This document shows positions 1 through 11,184 of a stretch of DNA of 64,000 nucleotides, in pieces. The DNA lies in assembly GCA_942486035.1 (NCBI GenBank), contig CALNXK010000302.1, positions 281,001-345,000 of the forward strand, given 5' to 3'. The DNA is from Porites lobata. Its lineage: Eukaryota; Cnidaria; Anthozoa; Scleractinia; Poritidae. A program made the translations under genes and the position numbers. Under the pieces are notes generated by a model. That model was not told the origin of the DNA. It did not search any database and saw only the letters and a program-made list of their open reading frames with translations. Position 1 is the first letter of the stretch. Every line of letters starts with the position of its first letter.

Positions 1-749
1 ACAATTACATTTTTAATCAAGGGAAAAGAAAATTGAGTTCGAGTTAGCAGGAAATTCGAGTTATCCGAGTTCGATTGCGAGTTAACCGTGTAAAGATGAT
101 TGTCGAGTGGAAAGCTTAAGTGGGGTGAAATTCAAGGGAAATTGGACTTAGTTTAGGGTTACTGTTGCTGTTCAGTAGACGCTGTGAACGTTGACATGTA
201 TATGAACCACGTGTGATTGTACAAGTAGAAAATGATTTCACCTCCCCCGTACATTGTAGTTCAGTTTTTTTTAATTGTTTTGCACAAGTGTAACAGATGT
301 GTGTTTAGCGCGAATAAGTTCAGCTTTAATTTCTTGTAATTACTGGCGCCACCTTACTTTGACTGTCTATTAGCGGGACACTTCCCTTAAATAGACGGAG
401 AGTCGGGACGGGACCAGAAGGTATCTGTCTTAGAAAGAATTGGCTGTATTCTTATAATGATAGTGATAATGACAATGACGATAATAATGAAATAATTAAT
501 ATTATTATTATTATTATTATTTTATTATTATCGTCATTGTCATTATCACTATCATTATCGTTATCGTTATTATTATTAAATTATTATTATTTTATTGTCA
601 TTTTCAATTATTTTATTATTTATTAATATTAAATTATAATTTATTACAATTACAATAGTTGTTATATTTATTATTGTTTTGCAAAGTTGATAAAATGCGG
701 TTAGCTTACAGATTGAAATTTTCTGTTCATATGTGTTGCTGCTTTCCAG
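1..749. other. Non-coding, presumed intron of the EGF/glycine-rich gene
   Basis: No exon could be supported here. The first recognised exon starts at 750 with a phase-1 acceptor, so the 5' end of the gene, including any signal peptide, is probably to the left of the window. The only structure seen is the inverted repeat at 454-558 and the A+T-rich triplet tract around it. Confidence 0.5.
454..558. repeat. A+T-rich inverted repeat (hairpin), ~35-bp arms
   Basis: Positions 454-488 are the reverse complement of 524-558 (…GATAATGACAATGACG… against CGTCATTGTCATTATC…). An ATT triplet run separates the arms. It could be a degenerate microsatellite that has folded back, or a small MITE. No target duplication was found. 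Confidence 0.6.
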
Positions 750-857
750 TTTGTCCCGTTCCGATGAATAAAGAAGAAGAGGAGTTTATTAAAGAGCGGG
801 AAAGGAACAGAGAACTAATGGAAGAAATCGCCAGAGAAATTGAAATGACCTGCTCAG
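750..857 (+). CDS. Exon: charged helical segment
   Basis: Acceptor GCTTTCCAG ends at 749 and a strong donor CAG|GTAAGT follows 857. The phase-1/phase-1 exon of 108 nt reads CPVPMNKEEEEF… and ends …EMTCS. It joins in frame to the first EGF exon. The coding reading also stays open upstream of the acceptor, so a different start cannot be excluded. Confidence 0.5.
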
Positions 858-3800
858 GTAAGTTAAAAAATGAAAATAAATAATAATATTAAAAACCTTG
901 GATGAGCAAGTCCTTCCGCGCGAATTGCACGCCCCTTTGAATAGTTAAACCCTTTGGGTCAGTTGATTGTGTTCTATATGGAACAATGCACAGTTTGCAT
1001 TTCTAAAGCCACTTACCCTTTTAGTTTAACCCATTTAGTTGTTAAGCAGCAAATCCAGGAAGTTATACATACACTATCTATAGGTAGCTATTTTGACTCC
1101 GAGGGAAATAACCCACCCAGTCCAGAAAAGGTTGGCCACACCACCGACCGGGGTTTACGTTCAATACTCTTTCCAGTGTAGTGGTGTGGGTTCTTTTAGG
1201 TCGCACAAGTACCAGATAAGTCCTGTCGGACCTACGGGTTTTATTCCTTATCCGAGAAGACTACAAAGTCTAACCGTTTTCAGATTTCGTTACGAAGGCA
1301 GCACTTTCTTCTCAGTTATTTAAAGAACCTAAGTGTTGGTCCGGCCGGGGTTTGAACTCGCAACCGCCCGCTCAGCAGACCGGCACTCTCCCGACTGAGC
1401 TAACCAGACGGCGGAGCTTAAAAAAAACTTGGAACACTGCTACCTTATTATGGAAATCCTGACTAATCTTGTGAGAGATTTAGACAAACATTTTGGGCAA
1501 AAATCCACTGCCAATTTCGCTATTTTCCACTACTCTTACCAGTTTGAATTCCTCCTATTCCGGAAAGCTAAATAGCCCCAATTCCGTGAGGTGAAAGGCT
1601 ATAAGTTGAACTAGATATCTATAGAAAAAAAGAGCAAACGAGAAAGCTCCTGAAAACGCTTATGCTAGCTTTTTTTTCTAAAATAGCCCAAAATTTTGCG
1701 ACTTGGAATTTAATGGTACCGATTTAGATAAAAGATTTCTAGTCCATGAGCCATTTTGTGAGAAGTGGGTAAAAATACAATACTTGTAGCAACCCCTTAT
1801 GGAAAATTGTTTCGTTGTTATTAAATGAAGACTTAGGATGTGCTAAATTGTGATCGGTCTGTTACGTAACTTGAGACTTGAGAAAAATTGGGGGCTTATA
1901 TTAAACGGTTGCGGATGACGAGAAACTTTTTCCCTTAAATAATGAAAGTATATGCAAATTCGAAGCCTTTGTCTCAAGTTATTAACCCCTTTCAATTCGA
2001 TCAAGCTTTTTCAATTCATGGTGACAATTGAAACTTAGGGTGCGTTTGATTGCATGAGAAACCCGGATTTAAGTTTAAAGTCCGGGTTTTAGATTTGGCA
2101 ATGGAACGCGAAATGCAAAACGGATTTCACCCTCACCCCCGAGAAATCCTTCCTCAAGTGATGACTTTATGGCTTTTCTTTATACCGTTCTAGTTGGAAA
2201 AACTGTTCTCGTGAACAGTGTCTTTTTTTTCTGCTTGTTATGGGTGCGCATGCGAGACAACTGTTCTCTCAAAAACAGTTCAAATCTTTTCTCGTATCCC
2301 CGAAATACTGATTAACAAAGGTCAAATTTCACTTGTATAGCAACCACATAGACCAGCAACACCATACGATAACAGGCCTTTAAATGTAATATTTTTTGTT
2401 TAGAGTATTTATACCAACGTTTTCTCCATGAATTTTAATCAAGAGATCATGATATCAGTTGTTTGTGCTTACGGGAGAAACGTTTTATAATTAACTTTTA
2501 CTTGCTGATTTGTAGACGAGTGTAAAACAGGACTACATAACTGCCACAATGATGCATACTGCACCAACACCAAGCATTCCTTCACGTGTACTTGCAAAGC
2601 AGGATATACTGGGGATGGCGTCAACAACTGTGCAGGTAACATAATATGGAGCTGAAGCGAACAGGAATTTATCTTAAGTTATATGCTATTCCATGCCAAA
2701 AATAATACAGCCAAATGGAAAGGTAGAAACCTGTTTTCATATTCAGTCAGTGGTATGTCACAGGTTGTATCTACGAAAAGAGTTTTGGCCTTGGTACGTG
2801 TAAAGTTGTGGCCTCCAATTTTTCCCACAGAAATTAATAGCAACGGAAATAATTTTAACCGCGAAAAAAGTATATTTAAAGCCAACGCTGCAATGTACGT
2901 ATGTTAATACCGCAAAGCAACATTTGTATTCTTGCTTTAACAAAAAGTAATAATAATAACTGCTACAACTTAACTGGTCGAGCTCGAACTGTATCCCCAA
3001 TAAAGCACACAGGCTTAGTGCCAGTTAGGCTGGGGAAACAAAAAGTGTGACCGACATTTGTCTGGGACAGGAAATACCGAGCTCAAAGGCTTAGAAACAG
3101 AAAAAACTTGGGATCATCTTTGATATAACGAGATCATCTTCACTAATATACCTAACGAAGCACGAAGGCCAATAGCCAGCTAGGCTGTTAGAAACGGTTA
3201 GGGTGCAGCATTTAAGGTAAACAGGTGTTTATTACGATTGTGGCTGGGGGTCTGTAGCATTGCCAATTTGACTGCGTCAGTCATTGAATTATGTCGCCAC
3301 TTAAGAGCGGTCCCGGTACAGCTGTTCTAAGCGTACATTAAGACTAAATACACAAGATAGGGAACCGGTGAAAAACGGCGCTAACCGTACAAATAAAATA
3401 AGAAGTGATAAAATTCAGAAAAATGGCAGAGCTGAGCTGCCAACAGAAAAAAATGCGGTCAGACAGAGGCCAGAAAAGAAAACCTGCCCAAAAATCCACG
3501 AAGGGAAAAAATGCGGGCGAAAAATCTGGATAGGAACCAAGCCTCAAGCTCAAAGACGTTTCTACGGGACTTTATAAGTTAATCGAAATAGACCGCTCCT
3601 AAAATAATCAAAAAAATTAAGAAAACCAAAGAAAGGTTGTTTCAGAAGCCGATATGACGTACACGCGATATTTATAGGTAGCCTTTTATACTCTCGGCAT
3701 GGACAAGACAATGCCACACAGAAAACAAGACATTAACAAAAGACAATGCTACTTATGTAAAGTACAAGCGTCCTATAGCTAAAAAGCTAATCTAGCTAGG

Positions 3801-6432
3801 AGGCATTATAGATTATTTAAGAATATTTAAGAGGTTCTTTCATGGAGGCACAAGTAGAGAACAGGGTAAAAAAAATAAACAAACAAATAAACAAAGAAAA
3901 TAAAAGAAAAAGACGCATATGTAGAGAATTGCATCACTGAAAAATTGATAAAGTGGAGAAAATATTGGAAAAGAAAGAACTTAATATGAACTACTGCCCC
4001 TGGCTAACACCCAGGTTCTGTGGTATTTGGTGACGCCTAAATAGTTATTTCTTATTATTAGCGGGATAATTCGTCATAAATAACGTAACTTGCAACATGT
4101 AAAACTTTGCTCAATCATTTTCACTGATTTTATCTGCAATTTTACTGTTGTTATAAGTGCCATCAATTGAATTAGTGTTCCTTGCCATTGCCTTATTTTA
4201 AAAACCGATTTATTCATTCGTAGACTACCAGTCTCGAAAGCATTGCATTGCTCTCTCTCATTCAATAGATATAAAACTGAAATAGAACTGATTCAGTTTG
4301 ATAATTCAGCATTAAATTTTGATTTCCAGACATAAACGAGTGTAACACAGGAGAACACAACTGTGACGTCACTGAATGGTGCTATAACACTATAGGATCC
4401 TTCGGATGTGTTTGCAAGGAAGGTTATTCTGAAAATGGAGAAGATAAATGTACAGGTAACACTTCAAATCCCTTAACTGAAACACTCAGATATTTCGTAG
4501 CCACGTCTCTTTCAAATCAATTTCCTCTGTTCCAAAGTGGTTTTTCACTAAATTCGCCTCAATTTAAGTCTCGTTATTTTCCATAATACCTTTTACTAGT
4601 ACTGATCGCAGAGCATTAAGTTCCTTTAATAAGTCTATTGTAATTTTAATAGGCCATTTTCGAGTTGTTGACTCGAGCTTCTGTCTTAAAACGAGGCGAA
4701 GTGCGAAGCCTTTTGATATGAAAATTAATTTCAAAGGAGAAAGGTTCGAGGATTGACCTCGTTTTGAAATGAAAATTGATCGCATGAAATGGCTATTATG
4801 GTAGGCCACAGTAATTGCTGTGAAAGAAAAAGGAAATCAGTTTTAATCATTCATTGCCTGACTTCTTTTTTGCAGATATAAATGAATGTGGAGCAGGAAA
4901 GCACAACTGTCATGCAAACGCTATTTGCAAAAACACTAAAGGATCCTTTGTGTGCACCTGCAAGCCAGGGTATTTTGGGAATGGAGTTTACTGCCCAGGT
5001 GAAAACAATACCTCGGTCTTCTTTATAATGAATTCCATTTATCTCGCATTAGAGCCAAGTTCAGCCACAAGGTAGTATGTAGCTTAGTCCGTGGTAGTGC
5101 AGTTTGTTCTTCTGAGCTGAATAAGTATATGGAAATGCTCTTGCATTATAAAAGTTTGTGATTTGCAGTATCTGTACGCAATTTTAGCCTTATACTTGAG
5201 ATATTTAAGTTTTTTTTATGTATTATTATATTATCTTACATTATAATAACATCTTTGGATGACCGCACATGGTTGGTTTGAATGAATTTTTGCAGCTTTT
5301 CGTGCGAAAGCAGGGCAAGTGGTAACTCTCTCCTGTCTGGTATTGTAGTAGCCTTGGTGGTTCGGAGAAAGCAAGCAAGCGAATTTGTGCTGATCCGAGG
5401 ATATACTATTAAACAGCTAAATACATTGATCGTTACGCCTATCATATAAAGTGCTGAGACCAAAACTGACTAAACAGTGTTTGCATGATTTATTAGGGGC
5501 TATTATGGAGAACGCTCTTTTTTGTACACGCTCACTTAGACAGTCGGGTAGGCTATGGTGGAAAATGGGCGAACAATATTCTAGTACGGATCTTATTCCT
5601 GTACAGTGGAAGTCAACAAATATCTTTACAGCTCACGCTGAACCAAAAAAAAAATACATAGAGGATATTACATGGCCGTGCGGAGATACGAAGTTTCTCT
5701 TCGAGTGTTGAAAAATATTTCAAGGGAGAGCCCAGCGAACGAGTGAAATATTTTTTCAACACGAGAAGCGAAATTTCGTATCTCCAAGAGGCCATGTAAT
5801 GTTCTATTTATTATATGGATAAACACGAATGACTACCAAACCGCTTCACTTTAATAGTTTTTTGGTTTGAAAGGCGCGATTTATTATCAAGCCATAGCAA
5901 CGGTGATATTTTCACATGTGAAGATATACATGATATGTTATTCACCGGCTGGGAGGTCCGTATTGGGAGAAACTGTGCCCGAGGTCTTGAGTACCGCCCG
6001 AAGCCGTAGGTCCGCCAGGGTTAGCGGGCAAGATCGTAAAAAACTGCCCGCCCTCGGAACCAATCAGATTGCAGCATTTGGAGGATTCCACCCGCTCGCA
6101 AGCTTAGAAAAAAATAAAACATGTTATTTTCACATGTGAAGATATCAAGTTTTCGCGTGAAAGCTCACCTGGTATTTCATTGGTGTTTATATAATAAAAA
6201 CGCTTATTCACCAAATCAGTGGATAGCAATTTTCGCGCTTTCTGATCGGCTCCCGTAACGAGGAATATCCTTGGATATTCACTGTTTTGGGACGGGATTC
6301 TGCTTTTCTCGTTTCGCGATAGTTTCGAAAGATGAAATTTTAGCGGTAAATGAAGCAGCTGCTCCCCCACTATTCTGATCACCTCCCCTTCGGTGGATAG
6401 TTGTATATTATATAAACATTTCACTTGAGATT

Positions 6433-6495
<63 letters not shown>

Positions 6496-8795
6496 TTCAG
6501 ACCAAATTACACGACTCGAAGTTCAATAACCATTCTTTATTTTGTCTCGATGATATCCCTATATTCAGTGAATCAAAATCTTGGACATCTATGAACGTAA
6601 ACTTCTTCCATTTGTAAATGCTTATCAACAAAATCATCAATCCGGCCCAATTGTTTACTTGCCGTTGCCCATTTGACCATCCTAACGAAACCTTGGAATC
6701 TATAAAAACCGTTCTGCTACACCCCTTACCCTGCTTACACACCAATCAGTAGCTCTCATATTTGATACCCCCCCACCCACCAAAAAAAAAATAATAATAA
6801 TAAAAAATTTAAATTTAAAAAAACAAGCAAAAATTCCGTGACAATTCAGTTATTTAATCATTTCTGATGCTGCGTGATAAGACGATAGTCGTTGTGAAGT
6901 CTCTATTTTCTCATTTTAAGACAATTATAACAACTGGAATTATCGGCGTCTTTCAGTGTCGCGGAATATTCCTGATTCAATTTCAATATCTCTTGACAAT
7001 TGATACCTTTTCTAATTCTTTGACTAAAGTGTTTATCTTAAAGGCAATGGCGATATCATTAAGGAGGCATTGATTCCCTTTGCAAAGGCAATGTTACATG
7101 AGACTATTCGCAACGACGATTTTTAGCGCAACACAGCGTTGCAGCATTTCTGATCTTGCAACATTGTCGCCATAAAAATTGTCGTTGCAAATCGTCTCCA
7201 GTAACATCGCTTTAAAGAGTCCTTGATCACAATCAGTCTGGTCTGTTGTGTCGAGGGATGATCTCAGCGAGAAGAAACTGTAACCTCCACAGCCTTGATT
7301 TCATGCATATGCTAACTCCTCGCCTTGTGTTTCGTCTGCCACAATGAAGCCCTTACTTCAGTTCTGATTATCACCCTAACTGATTATCAACTGGTGGGTT
7401 TTGATATTACTTTTTAATTATTTTAAATACAATTTGGACCGCAAATATTAGTATAGGTAATCATACAACTTCGAGTTCAATTTGGAATTTATTTGCATGA
7501 ATGTCTTTTTCAAAAAGTATCAAAACACAGTGCATGAGCCCAATAGGACGAATGCAATTTAAACGCACGAATGCAAATAAATTCCAAATTGAATGAGAAA
7601 AGTTGCATGATCGCTTTTTAATAATATACCTAAAAAAATTACTTGCCTGGCTTTGTTTGAAAGCTTTGGATACCAGTAGCTGGCAGCACTTGATTGGTTC
7701 TTATATATTTTTATTGTCTATTAGCCAATCACAGTTTTCCATTCTCTAAGAAATTTGCATTATGTTTCCTTCTTTTTGCATTATTTCTCCTCCTTTTTTG
7801 CACTGTGTTTTCAGTTTACTAAAACGTGTACTGCTCTCAGCCAATCAGATTCAAGAAATGTTTTCATGTATATTATTAAATACAATACATTGTCATTATC
7901 AGCTTCTTGGTCGTTTACAACGAATGGACAAGGGCGTTCCGGCAGCATTCAGACTTTCACAGTGCCAAAAACCACTAGCTATCGAATCAGAGCCTGGGGA
8001 GCACGAGGAGGAAGGCACTCCACAAACTATGGACGTTATCCCGGAACTTACTACGGTGGAAAAGGTGCATACAAAGAGGGCACGTTTACCTTGAATAAAG
8101 GAACTGTACTCAATATTGTGGTGGGGCAAAGAGGAGGAGATTCAGTGGAAGTAAAGGGAGGATCGTCCACTACCTTGACAGCAGCTCAGCTGGGACGGTC
8201 CGTAGAGGACAATGCTGGTACCGGGGGAGGCGGAGGCAGCTTTATTTATACAACAAGTAACGTGCTTTTGTTAGCTGCTGGAGGAGGAGGGGGTGCATCT
8301 AGCGGGTATAACGGGGTGGATGGTCAGGCGGGTACTAACGGCACCAGTAGCGTTGGAAGGATTTCAGGTTATGTTCGTAGCGGAGGAACTGGAGGGAATC
8401 CGGGTCAGTGCAACCGTGCAGACGCTAGTTGGCATGGGGGAGTGGGTGCGGGATGGTTAGGCCAAGGTTGTTCCAGGGCCGGGTCCCAGCATGGTGAAAG
8501 GGGTGGATCGCGTGCTCAGGGCTGGGTTGGTGGTCGTGCTGGAAGAATGAATAGTGGCTACAACGGAGGGCCTCCCCCTGGGGCCGTAGGAGGGTTTGGC
8601 GGTGGCGGAGGGGGATCGGAAGATAATGGTGCCTCAGGAGGAGGTGGGGGATACTCTGGGGGAGGTAGCGGCACATACCCAAACCAAGCAGGCGGGGGAG
8701 GGGGCTCTTACTGTAGTGGCTCGAATTGTACAGGCGTGAGTGGAGGTAACTCAAATGACAACGGACTTGTAAAAATCCTGGAATTGTCTGTCTAA
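750..8795 (+). CDS. Secreted EGF-like plus glycine-rich domain protein, 3' part of gene (exons 750-857, 2516-2635, 4330-4455, 4876-4998, 7903-8795)
   Basis: Five exons are joined by GT-AG introns that are all phase 1. The first is a charged helical segment rich in E, K and R. The next three each encode one EGF-like domain with six cysteines; two begin DINEC, the calcium-binding EGF signature. The last encodes about 297 residues that start with a WSFTTNGQG… strand and a QTFTVP…YRIRAWGARGG core, followed by long Gly runs. This resembles the glycine-rich domain beside the kinase in ALK/LTK receptors, but no transmembrane or kinase segment follows before the TAA at 8793-8795. A secreted matrix or ligand-binding protein is inferred. 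Uniform phase 1 is what exon-shuffled extracellular modules show. The 5' end is missing from the window. The charged exon 750-857 is less certain than the others. Confidence 0.75.
1085..1416 (-). mobile_element. tRNA-derived SINE (minus strand)
   Basis: Read on the minus strand from about 1416, the head has an RNA polymerase III A box (TAGCTCAGTCGGGAGAG, 1386-1403) and a B box (GAGTTCAAACC, about 1349-1359) at tRNA-like spacing, and a residual acceptor-like stem (GTCTGG/CCGGAC). It is followed by an unrelated body of about 250 bp. The end near 1085 is approximate. It lies in the intron between the charged exon and EGF exon 1, antisense to the gene. Confidence 0.6.
2516..2635 (+). CDS. Exon: EGF-like domain 1
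   Basis: A 120-nt phase-1 exon between TTTGTAG and GTAACA. Six cysteines occur in EGF spacing (ECKTGLHNC…C…CTCKAGY…C). The usual D-I-N-E-C start is shortened to D-E-C, so calcium binding is less certain for this repeat. Confidence 0.8.
4330..4455 (+). CDS. Exon: EGF-like domain 2 (calcium-binding type)
   Basis: A 126-nt phase-1 exon, acceptor TTTCCAG and donor CAG|GTAAC. It starts DINECNTGEHNC and contains the six EGF cysteines. The D-I-N-E-C start and the aromatic-Gly turn before Cys6 fit a calcium-binding EGF repeat. Confidence 0.85.
4648..4800. repeat. Probable MITE remnant
   Basis: The ends are imperfect inverted copies of TAATAG(G)CCATTT. The interior has short inverted segments around CTCGAG and AACGAGG. 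It lies in the intron between EGF exons 2 and 3. The boundaries are approximate and the copy looks old. Confidence 0.3.
4876..4998 (+). CDS. Exon: EGF-like domain 3 (calcium-binding type)
   Basis: A 123-nt phase-1 exon, acceptor TTTTTTGCAG and donor CAG|GTGAAA. It starts DINECGAGKHNC, has six cysteines and ends …GVYCP. Of the three EGF exons it is the closest to consensus. Confidence 0.85.
5667..5800. mobile_element. Foldback MITE
   Basis: The ends are perfect 11-bp inverted repeats (ATTACATGGCC…GGCCATGTAAT). Longer imperfect pairing runs through GGAGATACGAA/TTCGTATCTCC and GTGTTGAAAAATATTTC/GAAATATTTTTTCAACAC. No ORF of its own. It is intronic. Confidence 0.75.
5855..6225. mobile_element. 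MITE with TTTTCACATGTGAAGATAT motifs, probably split by a nested insert
   Basis: Two copies of the palindromic motif TTTTCACATGTGAAGATAT occur at about 5909-5928 and 6125-6144. The flanks (CATAGCAACGGTGATA on the left, AAGCTCACCTGGTATTTCATTGG on the right) read like two halves of one element. The 5940-6115 stretch between them is more G+C-rich and unrelated, so a nested insertion is inferred. Confidence 0.45.
6430..6496. repeat. (TAA)n microsatellite
   Basis: About 22 uninterrupted TAA units lie in the intron before the glycine-rich exon. A shorter TAA tract lies at about 6790-6803. Confidence 0.95.
7091..7207. mobile_element. Foldback MITE (ATGTTAC ends)
   Basis: The ends ATGTTACATGAGACTATT and AATCGTCTCCAGTAACAT pair imperfectly over more than 35 bp (GCAACGACGATTTTTA against TAAAAATTGTCGTTGC). 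The loop has further GTTGCA/TTGCAAC motifs. Intronic and non-coding. Confidence 0.65.
7460..7613. mobile_element. Foldback MITE with perfect 22-bp inner inverted repeat
   Basis: Positions 7477-7498 (TCAATTTGGAATTTATTTGC…) and 7571-7592 are perfect inverted copies. The outer ends ATCATACAACTT and AAGTTGCATGAT pair with one mismatch. Intronic. Confidence 0.6.
7903..8795 (+). CDS. Terminal exon: glycine-rich (ALK/LTK-type) domain
   Basis: The acceptor TTATCAG ends at 7902 and the first codon is completed in phase 1, as in the EGF exons. The open frame extends further left (to about 7755), but that part lies in the intron. The exon has beta-strand-like segments, poly-Gly runs and four cysteines in the C-terminal half, and ends …VKILELSV. 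No membrane anchor is seen. Confidence 0.8.
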
Positions 8796-9068
8796 ACCAA
8801 GAAACCAAGGCCATGATAAAAAGAGAAATCGTTTCTACTCTCGGCTTATTACTGATCATTATTAAGAGTGTCCTGTAGTAGAATATCAAGGACTTTTATG
8901 TATATTAATGTATTATCGTAATCCGCGATCGAATGCAATGAACGTTATTCAGCAGAAATAATAATAATCATCATCATCATCATCATAACTATAACAAAAT
9001 TTTCAAATCTGATTGGCTATCAACTGTCCTGATTTCAGCCTTAATTGGACAGTTTAATAGGACAGTAC

Positions 9069-10816
9069 GGCATACTGTATTTCGCGGACTGGACTGGACT
9101 GGACTGGACTAGTAAAACGCGGACTCAAAATTTGTAAAACGCGGACTCAAAATTTGTAAAACGCGGACTCAAAATTTGTAAAACGCGGACTCAAAAATTT
9201 GTAAAACGCGGACTAGAAATAAAAATAAATACATAAATAACTAAAATATTTGCTTTATTAAATGAATATATCTCTTCTTATATAAAACGTTCCGAATGAA
9301 ACGTCAACAGGAACATAATCTGATGTCATAATCATACAGACAACAATTCAATTGCCGGATATTATACTATCCACTTTAAAACATTACTTCAAACAAAAAA
9401 ACTTTAACATGTGATGTCATAATCCCGGCTCACAGACAACAATTCAACTAGACCATAGCGGCAAGCCTTTCGAAAATTACTTGCTTGTGTTCGGGTAGAA
9501 GAAAAGGCTGTAGATCCGACGGTATTCTGCATGAATTTGGTTGAAAGGCAGGGAAGGTTACCCTTATGCAATAAGGGTTAACATGATAATATACCGACGA
9601 AATATCTGGAGATGTGTGTTGACGTCCTTTTTTTAAATACTGACGGCGAAGTCGTGTTGTCAAAACGAGGTCATCGGGTGGAGGTGGATTGGTCCCGCCT
9701 GGCTTCAGGGTGTCGCCACAGCCATAGCATCGCGTGACTTTACTGTCGAGGAAAGATAATCTGGCAAACACTAAAATTCCTGGTAAGGGCTTTGGACGCT
9801 TTGGGGTTGGAGGCTGTCCGTTGGCTGTCCGTTGGCCATTTCGACGGTGTTCTTTCTCGTATTTGACAAGGTAAACTGAACCAAACGTACCGCTTCCGAG
9901 CTCCTTCTCTACAGTTACCTCACTCCATTCGAACTCAGGAAACTGTGTTTTTGGTTTTGGCCTTTTAGCGAGCGATGGAAGCTTAAAACAAGCCGCCATC
10001 TTCGCGCCGCCACGTGAAAATATATTCCGAATTTTGGCGCGATTTTACTGCTCAAAGGTCAACAAAGGTCAACAGCCTCGTTTCCGTTGTCGATGTCACT
10101 TAATCCAGTGTCACGTAATGACAATAAAAATTCAAAATCTTATGCTTCAGGTGTGGAGGCTGGGAAAAAGGCTAAAATAAAATATAATATGAAGGAGTGA
10201 ATGCTGCGTGCGTCAGGAGCCCATAAATAATAGGCTCTTGGTGCGTGTAATAATGCGTGACAAATTTTGGCCTTCCCTTAACTGGGGCTCCTTCGGTACC
10301 TTTTCGGGCCTGTAAAACTGTTTTGGGCTTGCTCAATTGCATTTAAGATATCGATGGTGTGTTAGTTTTGAAAGTAACACAACAAACTATAACCTAGTCC
10401 CGAAACAAAATAGACTGGTTTGCAAGCTACGACCCCCGAGCTACAACCCAGCGGGGGATGTGTACTGAAACGTTCATGACGGGGTCTGACTTTATTTCTT
10501 TTATTTTATTTTTTTTAGGGGGGGGGGGGATTAGAAATGTGGGGTTAGAAATGTGGACTCCCGGAATTTTTTTACAAATTTTGAGTCCGCGTTTTACAAA
10601 TTTTTGAGTCCGCGTTTTACAAATTTTTGAGTCCGCGTTTTACAAATTTTGAGTCCGCGTTTTACAAATTTTGAGTCCGCGTTTTACAAATTTTGAGTCC
10701 GCGTTTTACAAATTTTGAGTCCGCGTTTTACAAATTTTGAGTCCGCGTTTTACAAGTCCGCGTTTTACTAGTCCAGTCCAGTCCAGTCCAGTCCAGTCCG
10801 CGAAATACAGTATGCC
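9069..10816. mobile_element. MULE-like transposon with subrepeat-built terminal inverted repeats (element M1)
   Basis: The element is bounded by the perfect 9-bp direct repeat GGACAGTAC (9060-9068 and 10817-10825). It starts GGCATACTGTATTTCGCGGA and ends in the inverted copy. Inside each end comes a run of GGACT pentamers, then tandem GTAAAACGCGGACTCAAAATTT units in inverted orientation (about 5 on the left, about 9-10 on the right). A 9-bp duplication and long termini are typical of Mutator-like elements. It carries a minus-strand ORF (9448-9999) with a kinase fragment and has no full transposase, so it is non-autonomous. It lies just downstream of the EGF/glycine-rich gene. Confidence 0.8.
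9448..9999 (-). CDS. Kinase-fragment ORF carried by element M1
   Basis: Starts at an ATG and encodes 183 residues. Residues 20-50 look like the start of a protein-kinase N-lobe, with the glycine loop ELGSGTFGSVYLV. The sequence then departs before the catalytic lysine and no catalytic loop follows, so it cannot be an active kinase. The rest (about 75-183) is a compact module with a CYGCG zinc-ligand-like start, a PPDDLV segment and a C-terminal YYHV…LPEHKQVIFERL stretch; I regard this as a transposon-associated C-terminal domain. Capture of a host exon by the element is inferred. A functional product is uncertain. Confidence 0.6.
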   Translation of the reverse strand: MAACFKLPSLAKRPKPKTQFPEFEWSEVTVEKELGSGTFGSVYLVKYEKEHRRNGQRTANGQPPTPKRPKPLPGILVFARLSFLDSKVTRCYGCGDTLKPGGTNPPPPDDLVLTTRLRRQYLKKGRQHTSPDISSVYYHVNPYCIRVTFPAFQPNSCRIPSDLQPFLLPEHKQVIFERLAAMV

Positions 10817-10980
10817 GGACAGTACGCGTCATGCCTAAGTAATTGGACAGTACGCGCCATCACGCGCGCGCTTAAATGGCTTTTTTTTTTACTGCCAGCA
10901 AAACAAAATTTCGAATTCCTTGTGTTTTGATTTAAAAAATAGCCTATTATATCACAAATATTGTTAAAGTTATGATTAAT

Positions 10981-11124
10981 TGGTAACAGAACTTCGTGTC
11001 GTCCAATTCGATCTGTAATCATACTCGTGATTAAACAAATCGGACTCCCGCTACGCGGTCGTCCGATTTTGTTAATCACTCGTATGATTACAGACCGAAT
11101 TGGACTCCACTCAGTCCTGTTACC
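10981..11124. mobile_element. Foldback MITE, TGGTAACAG family, copy 1
   Basis: Ends are TGGTAACAGAAC… and …GTCCTGTTACCA, with paired interior segments (CCAATTCGATCTGTAATCAT against ATGATTACAGACCGAATTGG). The flanks read TAAT on both sides, a possible 4-bp target duplication. A second copy lies at 52425-52567. Confidence 0.75.
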
Positions 11125-11129
11125 ATAAT

Positions 11130-11184
11130 AATAATAACAATAATAATAATAATGATAATAATAGTAATTATAATAATAATAATA
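11130..11184. repeat. TAA-type microsatellite, interrupted
   Basis: A TAA/TAAT-rich tract directly abuts the MITE end at 11124. Confidence 0.8.

Noticed and set aside
1340..1416. A functional tRNA gene on the minus strand
   Set aside because: A and B boxes are present, but the cloverleaf is imperfect and a non-tRNA body follows, as in tRNA-derived SINEs.
8425..8889. 154-residue minus-strand frame
   Set aside because: It lies opposite the glycine-rich exon; its proline/leucine/histidine-rich composition simply mirrors the glycine codons.
9110..9220. Regularly spaced repeats resembling a CRISPR array
   Set aside because: Units are contiguous tandem copies of GTAAAACGCGGACTCAAAATTT without unique spacers, and they form the inverted end of a transposon flanked by a 9-bp duplication in eukaryotic DNA.
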